Below are positions 37,401-48,300 of a DNA stretch of 64,000 bases, one piece after another (within the stretch, counting starts at the first letter, position 1; each line of letters starts with the position of its first letter). The translations under genes and the position numbers were made by a program. The DNA lies in NCBI GenBank assembly GCA_037903475.1, contig JBAJFG010000113.1, positions 1 to 64,000 on the forward strand. The letters run 5' to 3'. The stretch comes from Ancylostoma caninum (taxonomy: Eukaryota > Nematoda > Chromadorea > Rhabditida > Ancylostomatidae). The notes under the pieces were generated by a model. It was not told where the DNA came from, did not search any database, and saw only the letters and a program-made list of their open reading frames with translations.

Positions 37401-37530
37401 GAGCGCCATTTCTTTGCGGATCCGTATGAACCGCACGGCAACGCCGTTGCATTCCGAGGTGATCTGCGGTGGTAGAGCAACATCATTTCTTTGGGGATCC
37501 GCATGAACTTCACGACAACGCCGTTGCATC
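31443..37530. repeat. 77-bp minisatellite array, about 79 copies
   Basis: The word AACGCCGTTG recurs every 77 bp from 31461 to 37517. The unit contains three palindromic words: GCAACGCCGTTGC, AGGTGACCT (odd centre) and GCGGATCCGC, the last giving one BamHI-type site per unit. Two main unit types mix: one with GGTAGAGCAACACC and one with GGTGGAGCTACACT. Higher-order structure is visible. Units with a 7-bp CGCAACG insertion lie near 32693, 33720, 34266, 34889 and 36290, offset by 546, 623 and 1401 bp in the right half. The block near 31.5-32.6 kb recurs at 35.1-36.2 kb, offset 3592 then 3600 bp. Edge units are the most diverged, as usual for tandem arrays. Confidence 0.97.
37090..37527. repeat. 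Diverged 231-bp trimer at the right end of the array
   Basis: The variant GGGGATCCGCATGAACTTC occurs near 37108, 37339 and 37494. The first two are 231 bp (3 x 77) apart. This shows a local three-unit amplification of edge variants within the minisatellite. Confidence 0.75.
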
Positions 37531-38520
37531 CGGCTTTCATGTGCTTCTCCTGCGTAGATTGCGACAGTTCTCTCTCTCTCTCTCTCTACGTCCTGGGCAG
37601 CAAGCTCTAGACGGAAGCGAAGCATCTGAAGGAAGCAGACCAAAAAGGAAGCAAGGATACGATGGCTCGATCGAATCAGACAAGCCATAGAAACAATGCA
37701 ACTAAGTCGGCGGACGTCGAAGATCGAGGAGTCCGAAGACAGAAGATTAAGGTGACTAATTTAAGATTAATTACTGTTTATTTTGAGAAGTGATGAAGAG
37801 TTTTATATTTATACTGGATGCGTCGGATGCTTCATGAGCAAGCAATAGTTTTATAGGTGTTCCATCTCGATGAACTTGATAATTTGAAACTCCTCGAATT
37901 TTTCCTTCACCTGAGATGTTTTGATTTTCATCACAATTACTTATCTCACGGATGAGTGACGAAAATCCCTTATAGAAGCCAGCAGTGTTTTCAAAATTGC
38001 TTCATACTCTTGTTCTCGGCTCTTCGTTTATTTTGTGTGTCTCGTGCTGTTGGTCCGGGCTTATTGGTCTGATTTTGTCTCGCCTTCATTACCTTCACCC
38101 CAGTTCTGATTGCCGGATAAATCCTCTTCAGTACTTCTGGAGTTGAGCCTGCCGATGGTACACCAGTAAATACGTTATCCTAGATTTGTCTATCTGAGTC
38201 AAACTGATAATGCTGCAATTGAAGATTTGAGCCAGGGGAAGGGAAGACGCACACCCATTGTGTGGCCATGGCCGTATACCTATTCAGTTGAAGATCTAAA
38301 TAAATTCACCAACGCAGGAATTCATAGATGACCAGAAGATTTTAGGTTGAGATGAGCCCCACTCAGTGGAGTCACTCGAAAACGTAGCAGTTTAAACTTT
38401 TCATAGAATCCGCTCTGCTTCAGCGCTATCAATCCACAGGTGATTCTGTTTATATGCCCTTCTGCATCGCCACATATGGTGCGATCGTGTCGCCAGATTC
38501 ACTCTCACTCATACGTTTTG
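37531..38520. other. Intergenic between minisatellite and dehydrogenase gene
   Basis: It starts with a (CT)n run at 37570-37587 and continues as ordinary AT-rich sequence. No exon recognised. Confidence 0.45.
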
Positions 38521-38524
38521 ATAA

Positions 38525-38557
38525 GAAGACGTCGCGTTGCCGAAACGCGACGTCTTC
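38525..38557. promoter_or_regulatory. Perfect 14-bp stem hairpin upstream of the dehydrogenase gene
   Basis: GAAGACGTCGCGTT (38525-38538) is an exact inverted copy of AACGCGACGTCTTC (38544-38557), with the five-base spacer GCCGA. It contains two GACGTC words and ends 68 bp before the ATG, just upstream of a TATA-like box. It is a candidate operator for a dimeric factor, or a structured element if transcribed. Confidence 0.6.
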
Positions 38558-38585
38558 ACGTGAACGCTGTTCCCCCACCGGCACC

Positions 38586-38593
38586 TATATAAT
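38586..38593 (+). promoter_or_regulatory. TATA-like box of the dehydrogenase gene
   Basis: TATATAAT, 33 bp before the ATG, with no splice acceptor between it and the start. This suggests a short, non-trans-spliced leader. Confidence 0.4.
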
Positions 38594-38625
38594 CACCGCT
38601 GGACTCCCCGGATCTTTATTACATC

Positions 38626-41600
38626 ATGGTCTCAGCCGAGCCGGAGACCAAGGGAAGCACCGTGGCCATCATCGGATGCGGCCTCATGGGCACTGGCATT
38701 GCACAGGCTAGTTTTTCGAAAAATAATTCTTAGAAAATTTTTATTCTCCTATTTTATTTTTTTTTTGCTGCAAAGCAATTGAGGACATTGCATATGACCA
38801 AACTGATTTTGGATGAAATTCTATTGGCGACAGCATGCTAGAACAGTGGTGTAGGATTCGTAACCGCGTAAAGCCAGGGTAGCTAACCAACTCTGACTTT
38901 CTACGCATCTTAACATCACCTAGTCTACCGGATAGCCAACCAAACTTGCCATACTCACGGATAAATTTCCAAGGCCGAGCAAGCGCTCACTGGTTCTTCG
39001 CCATCCTCTCCACCAGCTTTACGATATCAATGTCTTTGATTCGCTACCTTACTCGCACTGGTACTTTATACGGGATCTCGTACCACTTTCCTAGGAGCAG
39101 TGCAGATCTTCCACAAGTATTCTGAAAAAAAAGCAATCTAGATGAATAAACATGTGTTAAATTTCATCTATGATTTCCTCAAGTTGTGGAGCAGATGTCA
39201 GTCCTATATTTTTATCCGAATTATTTCATGCACTTTGTGTGACATTCAGTTTTCTTCTTTGATGGCTGTGGAACTTCCAGAAATTTGTGAGAATACCATC
39301 CAAGAGGCAAAAAATGCAGTTTCTCCAGTTCCCAGTGAGATATAATTAGCACAACGCTGAAAGTCATGCTGTCGTTCCGTAAATGTTCGCAACAAACCCC
39401 ACTATTTGGGGAAAAAATTTATGGGTTTAGGATTTTATTTGTAAAATCTTCATAAGAACTGATTACATGCAGTGAGTATTCAATTGACCCTTTTTTCAAT
39501 TATTTAACTAAGCATCTAGTTAGTCATTTGATTTTTTTTTAAAATTATTGCTCAGTTGGGCACAGGAAAGACGTGTTCGGTGATATGAAAATTATGCAGA
39601 TCTCATGTCTGCAACCCATTATTCTATTTCTATTAGTATATCATTTTTCCAGTTATTTTGATCCTTTTTTTCATTAAACCTCATTGCGATTGAACCTTAA
39701 TTCAAGAGGAATTGCTCTTTTTTCCACGTATTTTCCCTTCCAACGCCGTATTCTAGGTGTGCCTTGCCTCCGGCTACAGAGTGAACCTCTACGGCAGGAG
39801 TGAGGAGAAGCGCTCCAAGGCCAGGGATGAGCTCCGGAAAGGCTTGGCGAAGACCGCAACCAAAAAACGAGGAGGTGTCATCGCTGAGACGGTAAGCGAA
39901 AAGCATAGAATATCTAATTTAAAGTGGTCTTCACTGATTGCCAGCTCTTCTAAAAATTTTGTCAAGTCCTCCAGAACTACGTTTCAATCGCTCTACCCAA
40001 AATTGCTGATCTTAGGACACGGACAACATTACCAAAGCTGTCGATGCTCAAATGAGTCAACTCCAACTGTGCTCCGACATTCGCACAGCAGTTACTGAAG
40101 CCGACTATGTGATTGAAGCCGTCGTCGAGAAGAAAGAAGTGAAGGATGAGGTCTTTGCTGAAGCCCAGGAGCATTGCCCACAGTGAGTTTTCTTGGGCTT
40201 TAGGATCACCGGAACAATCCTGGATTTTTACACATATTTTCAGAATATTTACGACTCTCTCAATCCTATAGGTGTTTATAGCTATTTCTTTTCACAGACA
40301 CGCCCTCCTGATCACCAACACATCTTCGATCCGTCTAGTTGACCTGCTATCATCAATTCGAGACCACTCCCGATTCGCAGGACTTCACTTCTTCAACCCG
40401 GTACCAGTAATGAAACTCGTAGAAGTGGTCAGTTCCCCAGACACCTCCGAGGAAACCCACACCAGGTTGCTGGATTTCTGCAAATCGCTCGGCAAGCGGC
40501 CTGTTTCGTGCAAGGTTTGTGCTTGACACTAGGGCCGTGTTTTTCTACTGTAGAGTGTTTTTTGGGTAAAGTGGCGGGGCGAAAGTGAGATGATTGGTTC
40601 ATACATCGCTCATCATCAACTTTTACTAAAATCATACTAATTTATTCTTATTATTTGAACCGATTCACGGCAAAGACTCTATGGACATAAGACCAGTGGA
40701 TGGACCAGCCAATTCTACTGCATTGGTGCCGCCCCTTTACCCGCATAACGTCCACGCCCCAACCTAGCCTATTTAGGGAAATTCTAAATAATGAATGTTA
40801 TAATTTCTTTAAGGACACCCCTGGTTTCATTGTGAATCGATTACTTGTGCCATACCTTCTCGACAGCATCCGAATGCTTGAGCGTGGAGACGCTACAAAG
40901 GAGGACATCGATGCAGGTATGGATCCTTGGTGGATAACAGATCTAATCTTGCGACTTGTCGGGATTTCCGCAGCGTTGTTACCATCACTGATGGTTCCTT
41001 TTTATCCAAGATTTGGAGGTTTCTACGAGAACTGGCAAAAACGTGTAGTTTTTTTTTAGAAAAAATTGCTAATAATTGATCTCTCACGACAATGAATCAG
41101 TCTTTTCTCTATTGGACTGCTCTTCCGAGTCTATAGAACAATTTTTGCCACCTAGACCGAGAATTGATCTGCTTGGTTTCAAAACTAACAGCATTTGGGA
41201 AGAGTATATATGAGTATAGGACGTTTTACAAAGAAAAAGAGGGGTGACCAAGTTCTGCCATTGGCCGGCAAGCCCGAATGGCCAATAGCACAGTTGGGTC
41301 ACACACCTTACTGGCATAACCCACCCCCCCCCCATATCCCCTCACAAATTCACCAAACACGTTTAAAATGATGATTCATGCATTTCCAGCGATGTGCTAC
41401 GGAACCTCATGCCCAATGGGGCCCCTCACTCTCTGCGATTACGTGGGTCTCGACACGATTGCTAACGTAATGTCAGGTTAGACATTTTCTCGAAGAGTTT
41501 GCTTATTTGTAAGCAACTTATACAACATTTCTCTTTCCTCTCTTACAGTGTGGCGCGAATCAATGCCTGAAGACACACGATTCACTCCGATTCCACTGCT

Positions 41601-41664
41601 GGAAAAGCTGGTCTCCGAGGGAAAACTCGGCCGAAAGACGAAACAGGGCTTTTATACATATTGA
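38626..41664 (+). CDS. L-3-hydroxyacyl-CoA dehydrogenase (short-chain HAD)
   Basis: Seven exons join in phase to 301 codons plus stop: 38626-38706, 39757-39891, 40016-40182, 40298-40514, 40814-40916, 41390-41476, 41549-41664. It oxidises L-3-hydroxyacyl-CoA to 3-ketoacyl-CoA in beta-oxidation. The Rossmann loop GCGLMG is at 17-22. The catalytic set is intact: Ser137 (TNTSS), His158 (GLHFFNP), Glu170 (KLVEVV) and Asn208 (GFIVNR), as in the human enzyme. [16 protein letters not shown] and the [11 protein letters not shown] ending are family signatures. The length matches the mature enzyme. No mitochondrial presequence is seen in [10 protein letters not shown], so either it is not mitochondrial or a leader exon was missed. 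Intron 1 (1050 bp) starts GCTAGT, a GC-AG intron. The end of beta2 reads NLYGRS, where an Asp is usual. Confidence 0.95.
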
Positions 41665-44600
41665 AAACTCATTCATAATACTGGGTAGTTGTATAAAAAT
41701 GCATTTCCTGTTGGCATTCCATTGAATAACAGTGCTGTAAGGAAACAAATTAACGTGAACTAGCCTCCGAGTAACTGTAGTAATCAAACGCTGCAGTGTC
41801 CGAACGAAAATCCAAAAACTCATCTAATTATTTACTGAAATCGTTACTTCGAAAGTACTCATCTAATTAAGCTCATCAAATCGGTGCTGTACCTTCAAAG
41901 TGCTCTCCATTCCACCACCTTACTTATTCTTTGCGTCTGTTTTCGCTGAACTTCCCACGCTGATTCCTAATGGGTCCCTGAGAACCACCTGCAACTGTCT
42001 AGGCGTCTTTGTGTCCCCCCCCCCCTGCCTCCCCCGTTCGTGGCCAACTCACTGAGTAGTGTGGACGTTGTCCAAAAAGTTGCGTCATTCGCTTGGGATA
42101 CTCACAATTTTCCAAGTGTCCATGAAATTTGAGTGTGTTGGATCATAAAAGAAACCATGATGAGCTGCATGGTTAGTGCATTGAGAAACCTCGAACAGTC
42201 GAATAGTCCTCTATTCGGTTCTAAATATGGGTGAACAAACACGACACAATTACGTGCAAAAAAGAGCCCAGTTGTCGGATAAAAAATGGATTTTGGATGG
42301 AGAAATCGTGGCATCGTTCATTTTCTCACGCAATACAAAAGGATCATGAGCTTGCTGTTCGTGATTCTGACTCTTTGATCTATAGAAAGTTTGACTTTTC
42401 CGAAAAATTTGGAATATCGTCAGTGACTGCGATTACTTTAACATGCTTCACTGATGCGGCGCTAACATGAATTTATTTGAAATTATCATCCGACATGAGC
42501 TTCCCACTTCCTCAGCTCTCCTCTTCTTTTCCGCTTCTACTTCCGAGAAATCTCAGACCACTAGAAAAATATGACAGTAAACATTGAATTATTGTCAGCT
42601 ATCATGTATTTGCTCTCGAGTAAAGCGATAGTAATTTTTTGGACTAGTTTATTTCCATTTTCAAAAATATGATGCACGTACGTGGAAAAAAATTGTTTAG
42701 AGATACTTGGGTCATTCAATCATTTGGAATTTATATTGTACACGCGATAATAAACAAAATTAAACTGGCTATAGAAACACTATAAATAGAATTTTGGATG
42801 CCTCGGAAACGAAAAATGACGCCAGCAATTTTGAACACTGCATAGCACTCGACATCTATAAAATCATCGTCAAAGTTTCCACCGGGGTATTCAACAGAAC
42901 CCCAGCCTCGTATAACTCTCTCGGGATTAGAGTTTGGCTATCAGGTATATCTTACATTTTGAGAGGAAAAATAAGTATGATTATATGATGTAAGGTTCGA
43001 AGTGAGTTGCACAGATTGAAGGACTACAAAATGCCTTTAGCTAGGTTACCCATTGTGTTGTATTACCTGCTAATCGAGTTTTCCTTTCCAGTGGTTGTTA
43101 TCAGAAGATTTCTTGATGAGCTGGGTTCGAAATGCAAGCTGTGCTAGTGGCAAAGCCATCATTTCTTAGAACCAGTGTATGAAAAAAGAACGAAGAGTCC
43201 TGAGAGGTCTCCAGACTATTTATCGACCAGAAAACCGGAAAATCTGCTCTCTGAAAAATTAATTTGCACCCATGTTTCTCATAAAACCTTCAACAACCAT
43301 CACCCTTCAACCGTGTAGCTAATCCCATGCGAGTGCTTAGTTTGTTGCAAAATAGCAATAGTACGTTCACAGAGTTACGACATGGTAAGTTTGTGGTTGT
43401 ATGAAAGCATTTTCTAGAAATGCGTCTAATACTGGGATGCCTTTTGCGAGAAAAATAAAAGAGATAATGCTCAGGAAGCCGGAAGTTCAAAAATAACTCA
43501 TGGATGTACATATGTGGAAACAAGCAGGAAAAACCTATGAAAATTTAGGGTGTCGAGATCTGAAAGCGTTCTGGATTTCTTCTGTAATGGACATGGAAAA
43601 GTGGCAGCACTAGGGACTGATTCTAGGATTTTGTCACGCTGCAGTGGCAGATCAGCTTTCGGTCTACAATAAGTCAACCAGAATCCCAGAATCATGCATC
43701 GATACAAAAATAAATCCTATAAAGGTTACTAGTTGTTGTGTAAACCACGCAAAACCTCACAGTGTTACCAAGAATGGTAACCAATGCGGCATTTGGTGTG
43801 TGTTGGTCAAATTTGCTGAACAATCGTTGATTTTACTGTACGGATCCGGAAGATCACCAGGATTAATTGCACTTCATCTTTCTTTGTTCCGGAAATCTGC
43901 ATGTCAGATGGAGGATTTGTGAAGAATTTGAAATGCACCCTACACTTCTCTTCTTTCTCAATCTTTTGCTTTCCCCTTCTTTTTTTTCCTTCTCGATTCC
44001 TTCTCTTAATCCACTTTTGGCCATTCAGGCTATGAAATTATGAATTTTTCCCCTAGAAATTTTCGGTAACAGAAAAACTAATAACTGAATATGGCTTCAT
44101 ACTACATCCTTCATACTATATGTAGCAGTATTGTCAACCACTTGGAACTGCGGTCATCCTGTTGATGATTCTAGCCACTTCTTTCTGGTTCACTCACCCA
44201 TCTTGGGTTTCTGCTGCTTTTCTTTTGTCTTGCCCTTACTCGGTGGTCGCAGAAGTACGACTACAGTGCACATATTTAGTGTTTTTACTACTTTGAACAG
44301 TGTTCTTCCGCTGAATCCTTCTCCGAAATTTCAGTGAGGCGAGTTCAGCTATAAAGTTCAGCTTTGAACTGACCTCAACACCACTTCCTCCTTGTCTTAT
44401 CTACAGTAAGGTGTTCCCAAATAGGCCGGACTCAATTTTTTAGGGGCTTTTGCGTCCAGTTGTCTAAATAGCAATCAGCACGAGCAAAGTTTTTAGGCAA
44501 TATTCTACAGCAACCCCTGTTCTACATGTTTTCTCCGTTCACTTAGTGGATGTGTGGGGTGATAAATAAACAAACGGGTATGGTAAAATGTCGAGAAAGT

Positions 44601-44999
44601 GTTAATATTCATGAAAGAAGGGAAAATTATTCAGTTGAATAGTATAACATGCCTAGAAGCCAATAATAACTTGAGAACTTTTGAATCTCTCCGTCTCCAG
44701 CAGGGTTTTTTCCCAGTCAATCTCTTGGCTTTTCTCGCTTCCCACTGGTTTGTTTATTTTTCATGATTTTTCTCCATAATGTTTTGTTATTTCATCGTTT
44801 TTTTTTTAGCCAACTCCCCCCCCCCCCCCCCCTCTGCCAAACCCATCCGTTACAGTACGCTTCTTTGGCAGCTCTAAGACATTAGATATCCAATGCGATG
44901 AGATTTTTTTCCACACAGAATGTCGATGATGATTTCTTACCATCTCGGTGACATACGGTAACTGGTACGGTGACCTTAAGAGCTCGTGTAGTGGGGACG
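41665..44999. other. Intergenic, no gene recognised
   Basis: AT-rich sequence after the dehydrogenase stop. It contains C runs (42006-42015 and 44816-44832) and short random open frames. No exon chain or RNA gene could be supported. Confidence 0.45.
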
Positions 45000-45300
45000 C
45001 GTGTGGTGGATTCAAAAAGAGGTGCGGTATGGCCTCGTTGGCCGCGGACCAACTGTCCGCTGGCCGAGTGCCAAGCGGCTGAAAAAACGCCGGCCGGCGA
45101 AAGCGCACGCACGAACGCGCGGGTCCAGCTGGCCCACTGACCTCACGCGGGTGCACCGCGTACCAGTTCGTGTCGTTCGCGACCTCAGTGACGTATAGTT
45201 AATAAGATAATGAACGTCGAAATAGCGTGCGCCGCGCGGACGCGCAGAGAAACGGCCTGCGCAAAGCGTTCGGCGCGTCCTCGCAATGGCACACAAGGAA
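45000..45300. promoter_or_regulatory. GC-rich island
   Basis: A 300-bp block rich in CG dinucleotides (GGCCGCGGACC, CGCCGGCCGGCG, GCGCCGCGCGGACGCGC) is set in AT-rich DNA. Frames on both strands are open but read as low-complexity Arg/Ala/Pro. The block may be a promoter or enhancer, or an unrecognised first exon. Confidence 0.35.
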
Positions 45301-48300
45301 TGTCGCGTTCAGCACGTGTGCAACCTTTTCTACTTCCTGTTCATTAGATGCGTATTGATCAGTTCCAGATGATTATCGTTGATATTTGGTCGGAAATCTC
45401 CTATAAGGAATAATGATTAGGAGGTAATGGAGCAAAAAGAGACCATTAACAAGAGAATTTATCTCGCTTCCTCAGAAGGGCAAGGAATCTCGGGGTCATC
45501 CCTGAGATCTTCCCGCTGATGGGGATTCATCTATGGAAATTTTCCATGATTGGACCATCTCCTTTCCAGAATGCCAAGAAATTGCCAATAGGGGTCGTCT
45601 AACATGAATAAACTACCAAAATAGTCCAAAAAGTTCCTGCAACTTTCACTGCTGTTTTGTGGACTTGTAGTATATTAATCTTCCAGAAAAATTCAGAGTT
45701 CTTCTGCGAAAACAACGTGGAACAACACAGTGCCTCTGGGAAGCATCAATTTTTTTGTCTACTCTGAAAATCGTGAAAAAAATTTTAGTTACATTGTGGT
45801 TTCTCTCAAGGGGTTTCCAAGAAATTTCCGCCTAATCCTGCTCTAATGAAGAATCGGGTAGCTTTCCTTAGAAAAAATTTCTGGTATCCCACAGGAGCGC
45901 AATGGCTAGAGCTTCCTACCCAGAGAAAATACTGCAATTTTGAAAATCCTGCGAAGGAATCTAAGCTCTTTTAGTGGTTTCCCAGAACAATAGTAAAAAA
46001 AAAATTCCCAGCAAAAATTTTCGAAAATTTGAATGGCTTCTTTGTTCATTTCTTCACTAAATTCCTGTAGTTTTCCTTACGATTTCATTCTCCCTCTTTG
46101 TCGGTGAATGAAAGTGGTTCTCTCCTTTCCCTCTGCCACCACTTTGAAAAAATACAATCTTCTCGAAATTTTCTGGATTTTCTGCTTGTTGTTTGATCAT
46201 ATAAACATCTATCAGAGCCATGAAATCCTCAATATCACCTGGTGGCTTTCCTGATAATAAGGATTTAGGATGATCTTTGGCATCCAACAGATAATTGTCA
46301 TTGCTTTTCCGCGGATTTGAATCTCCTTAATTCCATATGAGCTTACAGATCCCAGAATTTTCTGATTTCAAGTCCTTGAATCTCGAGTTCTTCGAGGAAG
46401 TTTTGTTTTCAAACTAGGATATAGGTTCATCACACCATTAAATAGAGTAGCTTGGTTCACTCTGGGATCATTATTTCTTCAGGATACCTTAAAGAATTCT
46501 GTTTTACTTTGGGATGGCATCCATGAGAATTAGAGTTTCATAGAAAAAGTGCCTCATTTCTTGTCTTTCCTTCGTCCATTTTTCTCCCTTGAGCAGATTT
46601 TCAAACACTAGTCCCACGCTTACCCATTCCATATTCACGAATCGGTGAACCTTACCTAATATTCAGCAGCGTGGGCCACCATATGATGTCATACTTTCAC
46701 ACCCACCTAATTGCTTCTTAGAATTACCCCGCAGCGCCGAATGCACGCCAATCCACGACGTCATATTCGTAAGTGCAGAAATTCTGGGTAAAAACCTTTG
46801 ACTGCTTGGGTGAATGTCTGGATGACGGCGATGTCTGCAAATGCAGAAAATCCTTCTTTCCGTGTATTTCTACCCAGTTTGCTAATTGCTTGTCGTGGTC
46901 GGCAGCTTCATGAGCTCAGACATCCACTGTGATGTGTTGACAGCGTTGGTTCAGAAGTGAGATCTGTAATTCCTTAGCATCACCGCCGCGATGTGTGCTT
47001 CTTCCTTGTTTGAGGCTAATAGCCTGATGTCCATTTTGTGAATTTGTTGAGTCGGGCGGAATGGAATGAGGAATTTAAGGTCAGGATTTTATTAGAATTT
47101 GGATGTTTGCTTCAGGAACTTCTCTAACATTAGATGATTTTGCGTTTTCTTTCCACAGAAAATTTCTGAGAATTTCTGCAAGAATTAGAAACATTAGGCA
47201 CGCTTCTGTACATCATATATTCTGAAAGACTTCAGGACAGACCTCAACCCCCCTAAAATCCTAATAACAAATCCTTGCGTGGTTAGGAACAACGACTTTA
47301 TCCTAACTTTGGGGACCATGCCCATCAGAGTTCTTCCTTCTGTTGATTAGCTTTAAAGACGTAACTAATCTCCAAAAACCAGCTAGTTCCAGAATAATGA
47401 CTCAAGGATGATGAGATGATGATGTCATTCACTAGGGAAACAGCAGGAAGATGAAAGCCGAAGGCATAAATATGAAATTAGCGTGAGAGGTAATGTAATG
47501 ACGAAAAATTCTATCATAATCGCCATAATGACTCATACCACAATTCCTTGCCTCAGTCATTCAGTCAAGGTTTCTGTAAATAATTAGGTATTCAGAAATC
47601 TTGGCGAGGAAAATTTCGAAATTCAATGAGCTCTTTTTTAGTGATGAAATTGTAAAATATGTTGAGGAATATTTAAACTATTTCGGGACTACGAGCAGAT
47701 TTTAAGGCGAATTTCCGGATGTTCTGGAAGTTTTTTGGTTTTACAACACTAGTATTTGCAGTAATTGCCTTGGATATTATCCTTGATCATTCCAATTCTG
47801 TGCTTTGGGTTCCTAAAAATCCACCTATTCATGAGCACCTAAAACCAGGACAATGTGAAAAAAGTGTCATTTGAGCTTCTAGAAGATTCTTAGCATTTAT
47901 TCAATTTAATTTTCAACCATTCGAAACAGTAAAAAAAGAAAAGAAATTTATATTATTGTCTAGTAAAGTAAATTGTAAGATTTGCTTGGGAAACTTGTCC
48001 AGTGTAGGTTAGCAGGCAGACTAAAAACTTCCATAATTCCCCCTATACTATCTATTCCGGGAATCTCAAAAATTTATTCCATTTATTTGATCATTTGGTG
48101 GGAGAAGATCGCTTCAGTGAATCTACGCCACCAGTTTTCAAAAATAAAAATTCTAGGAATGTCCACGTTCCACGAAAATTTTTCTCAGATTAAATCCAAG
48201 CTAGACTTCCTGTAAAACATTCGTCCTCATGTCGACTGATGGAACTAGCACTGATCTCGGTCCTGGCGAATTTCAGTCTAAGATCGCGGTTGCCGCTTAG

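Noticed and set aside
31443..37530. Dozens of ORFs of 60-226 codons on both strands
   Set aside because: All derive from the 77-bp tandem unit read in rotating frames. There is no start context, splice structure or non-repeat domain.
31443..37530. CRISPR-like regular repeats
   Set aside because: The units are contiguous copies with no unique spacers, in a eukaryotic intron-rich context.
45012..45296. Arg-rich ORFs in the GC island
   Set aside because: Open on both strands because of high GC. Low-complexity translation without a domain.
46057..46287. Minus-strand ORF of 76 codons (KPPGDIEDFMALIDVYMIKQ)
   Set aside because: Reads somewhat like protein but has no partner exons, splice sites or family that I can name.
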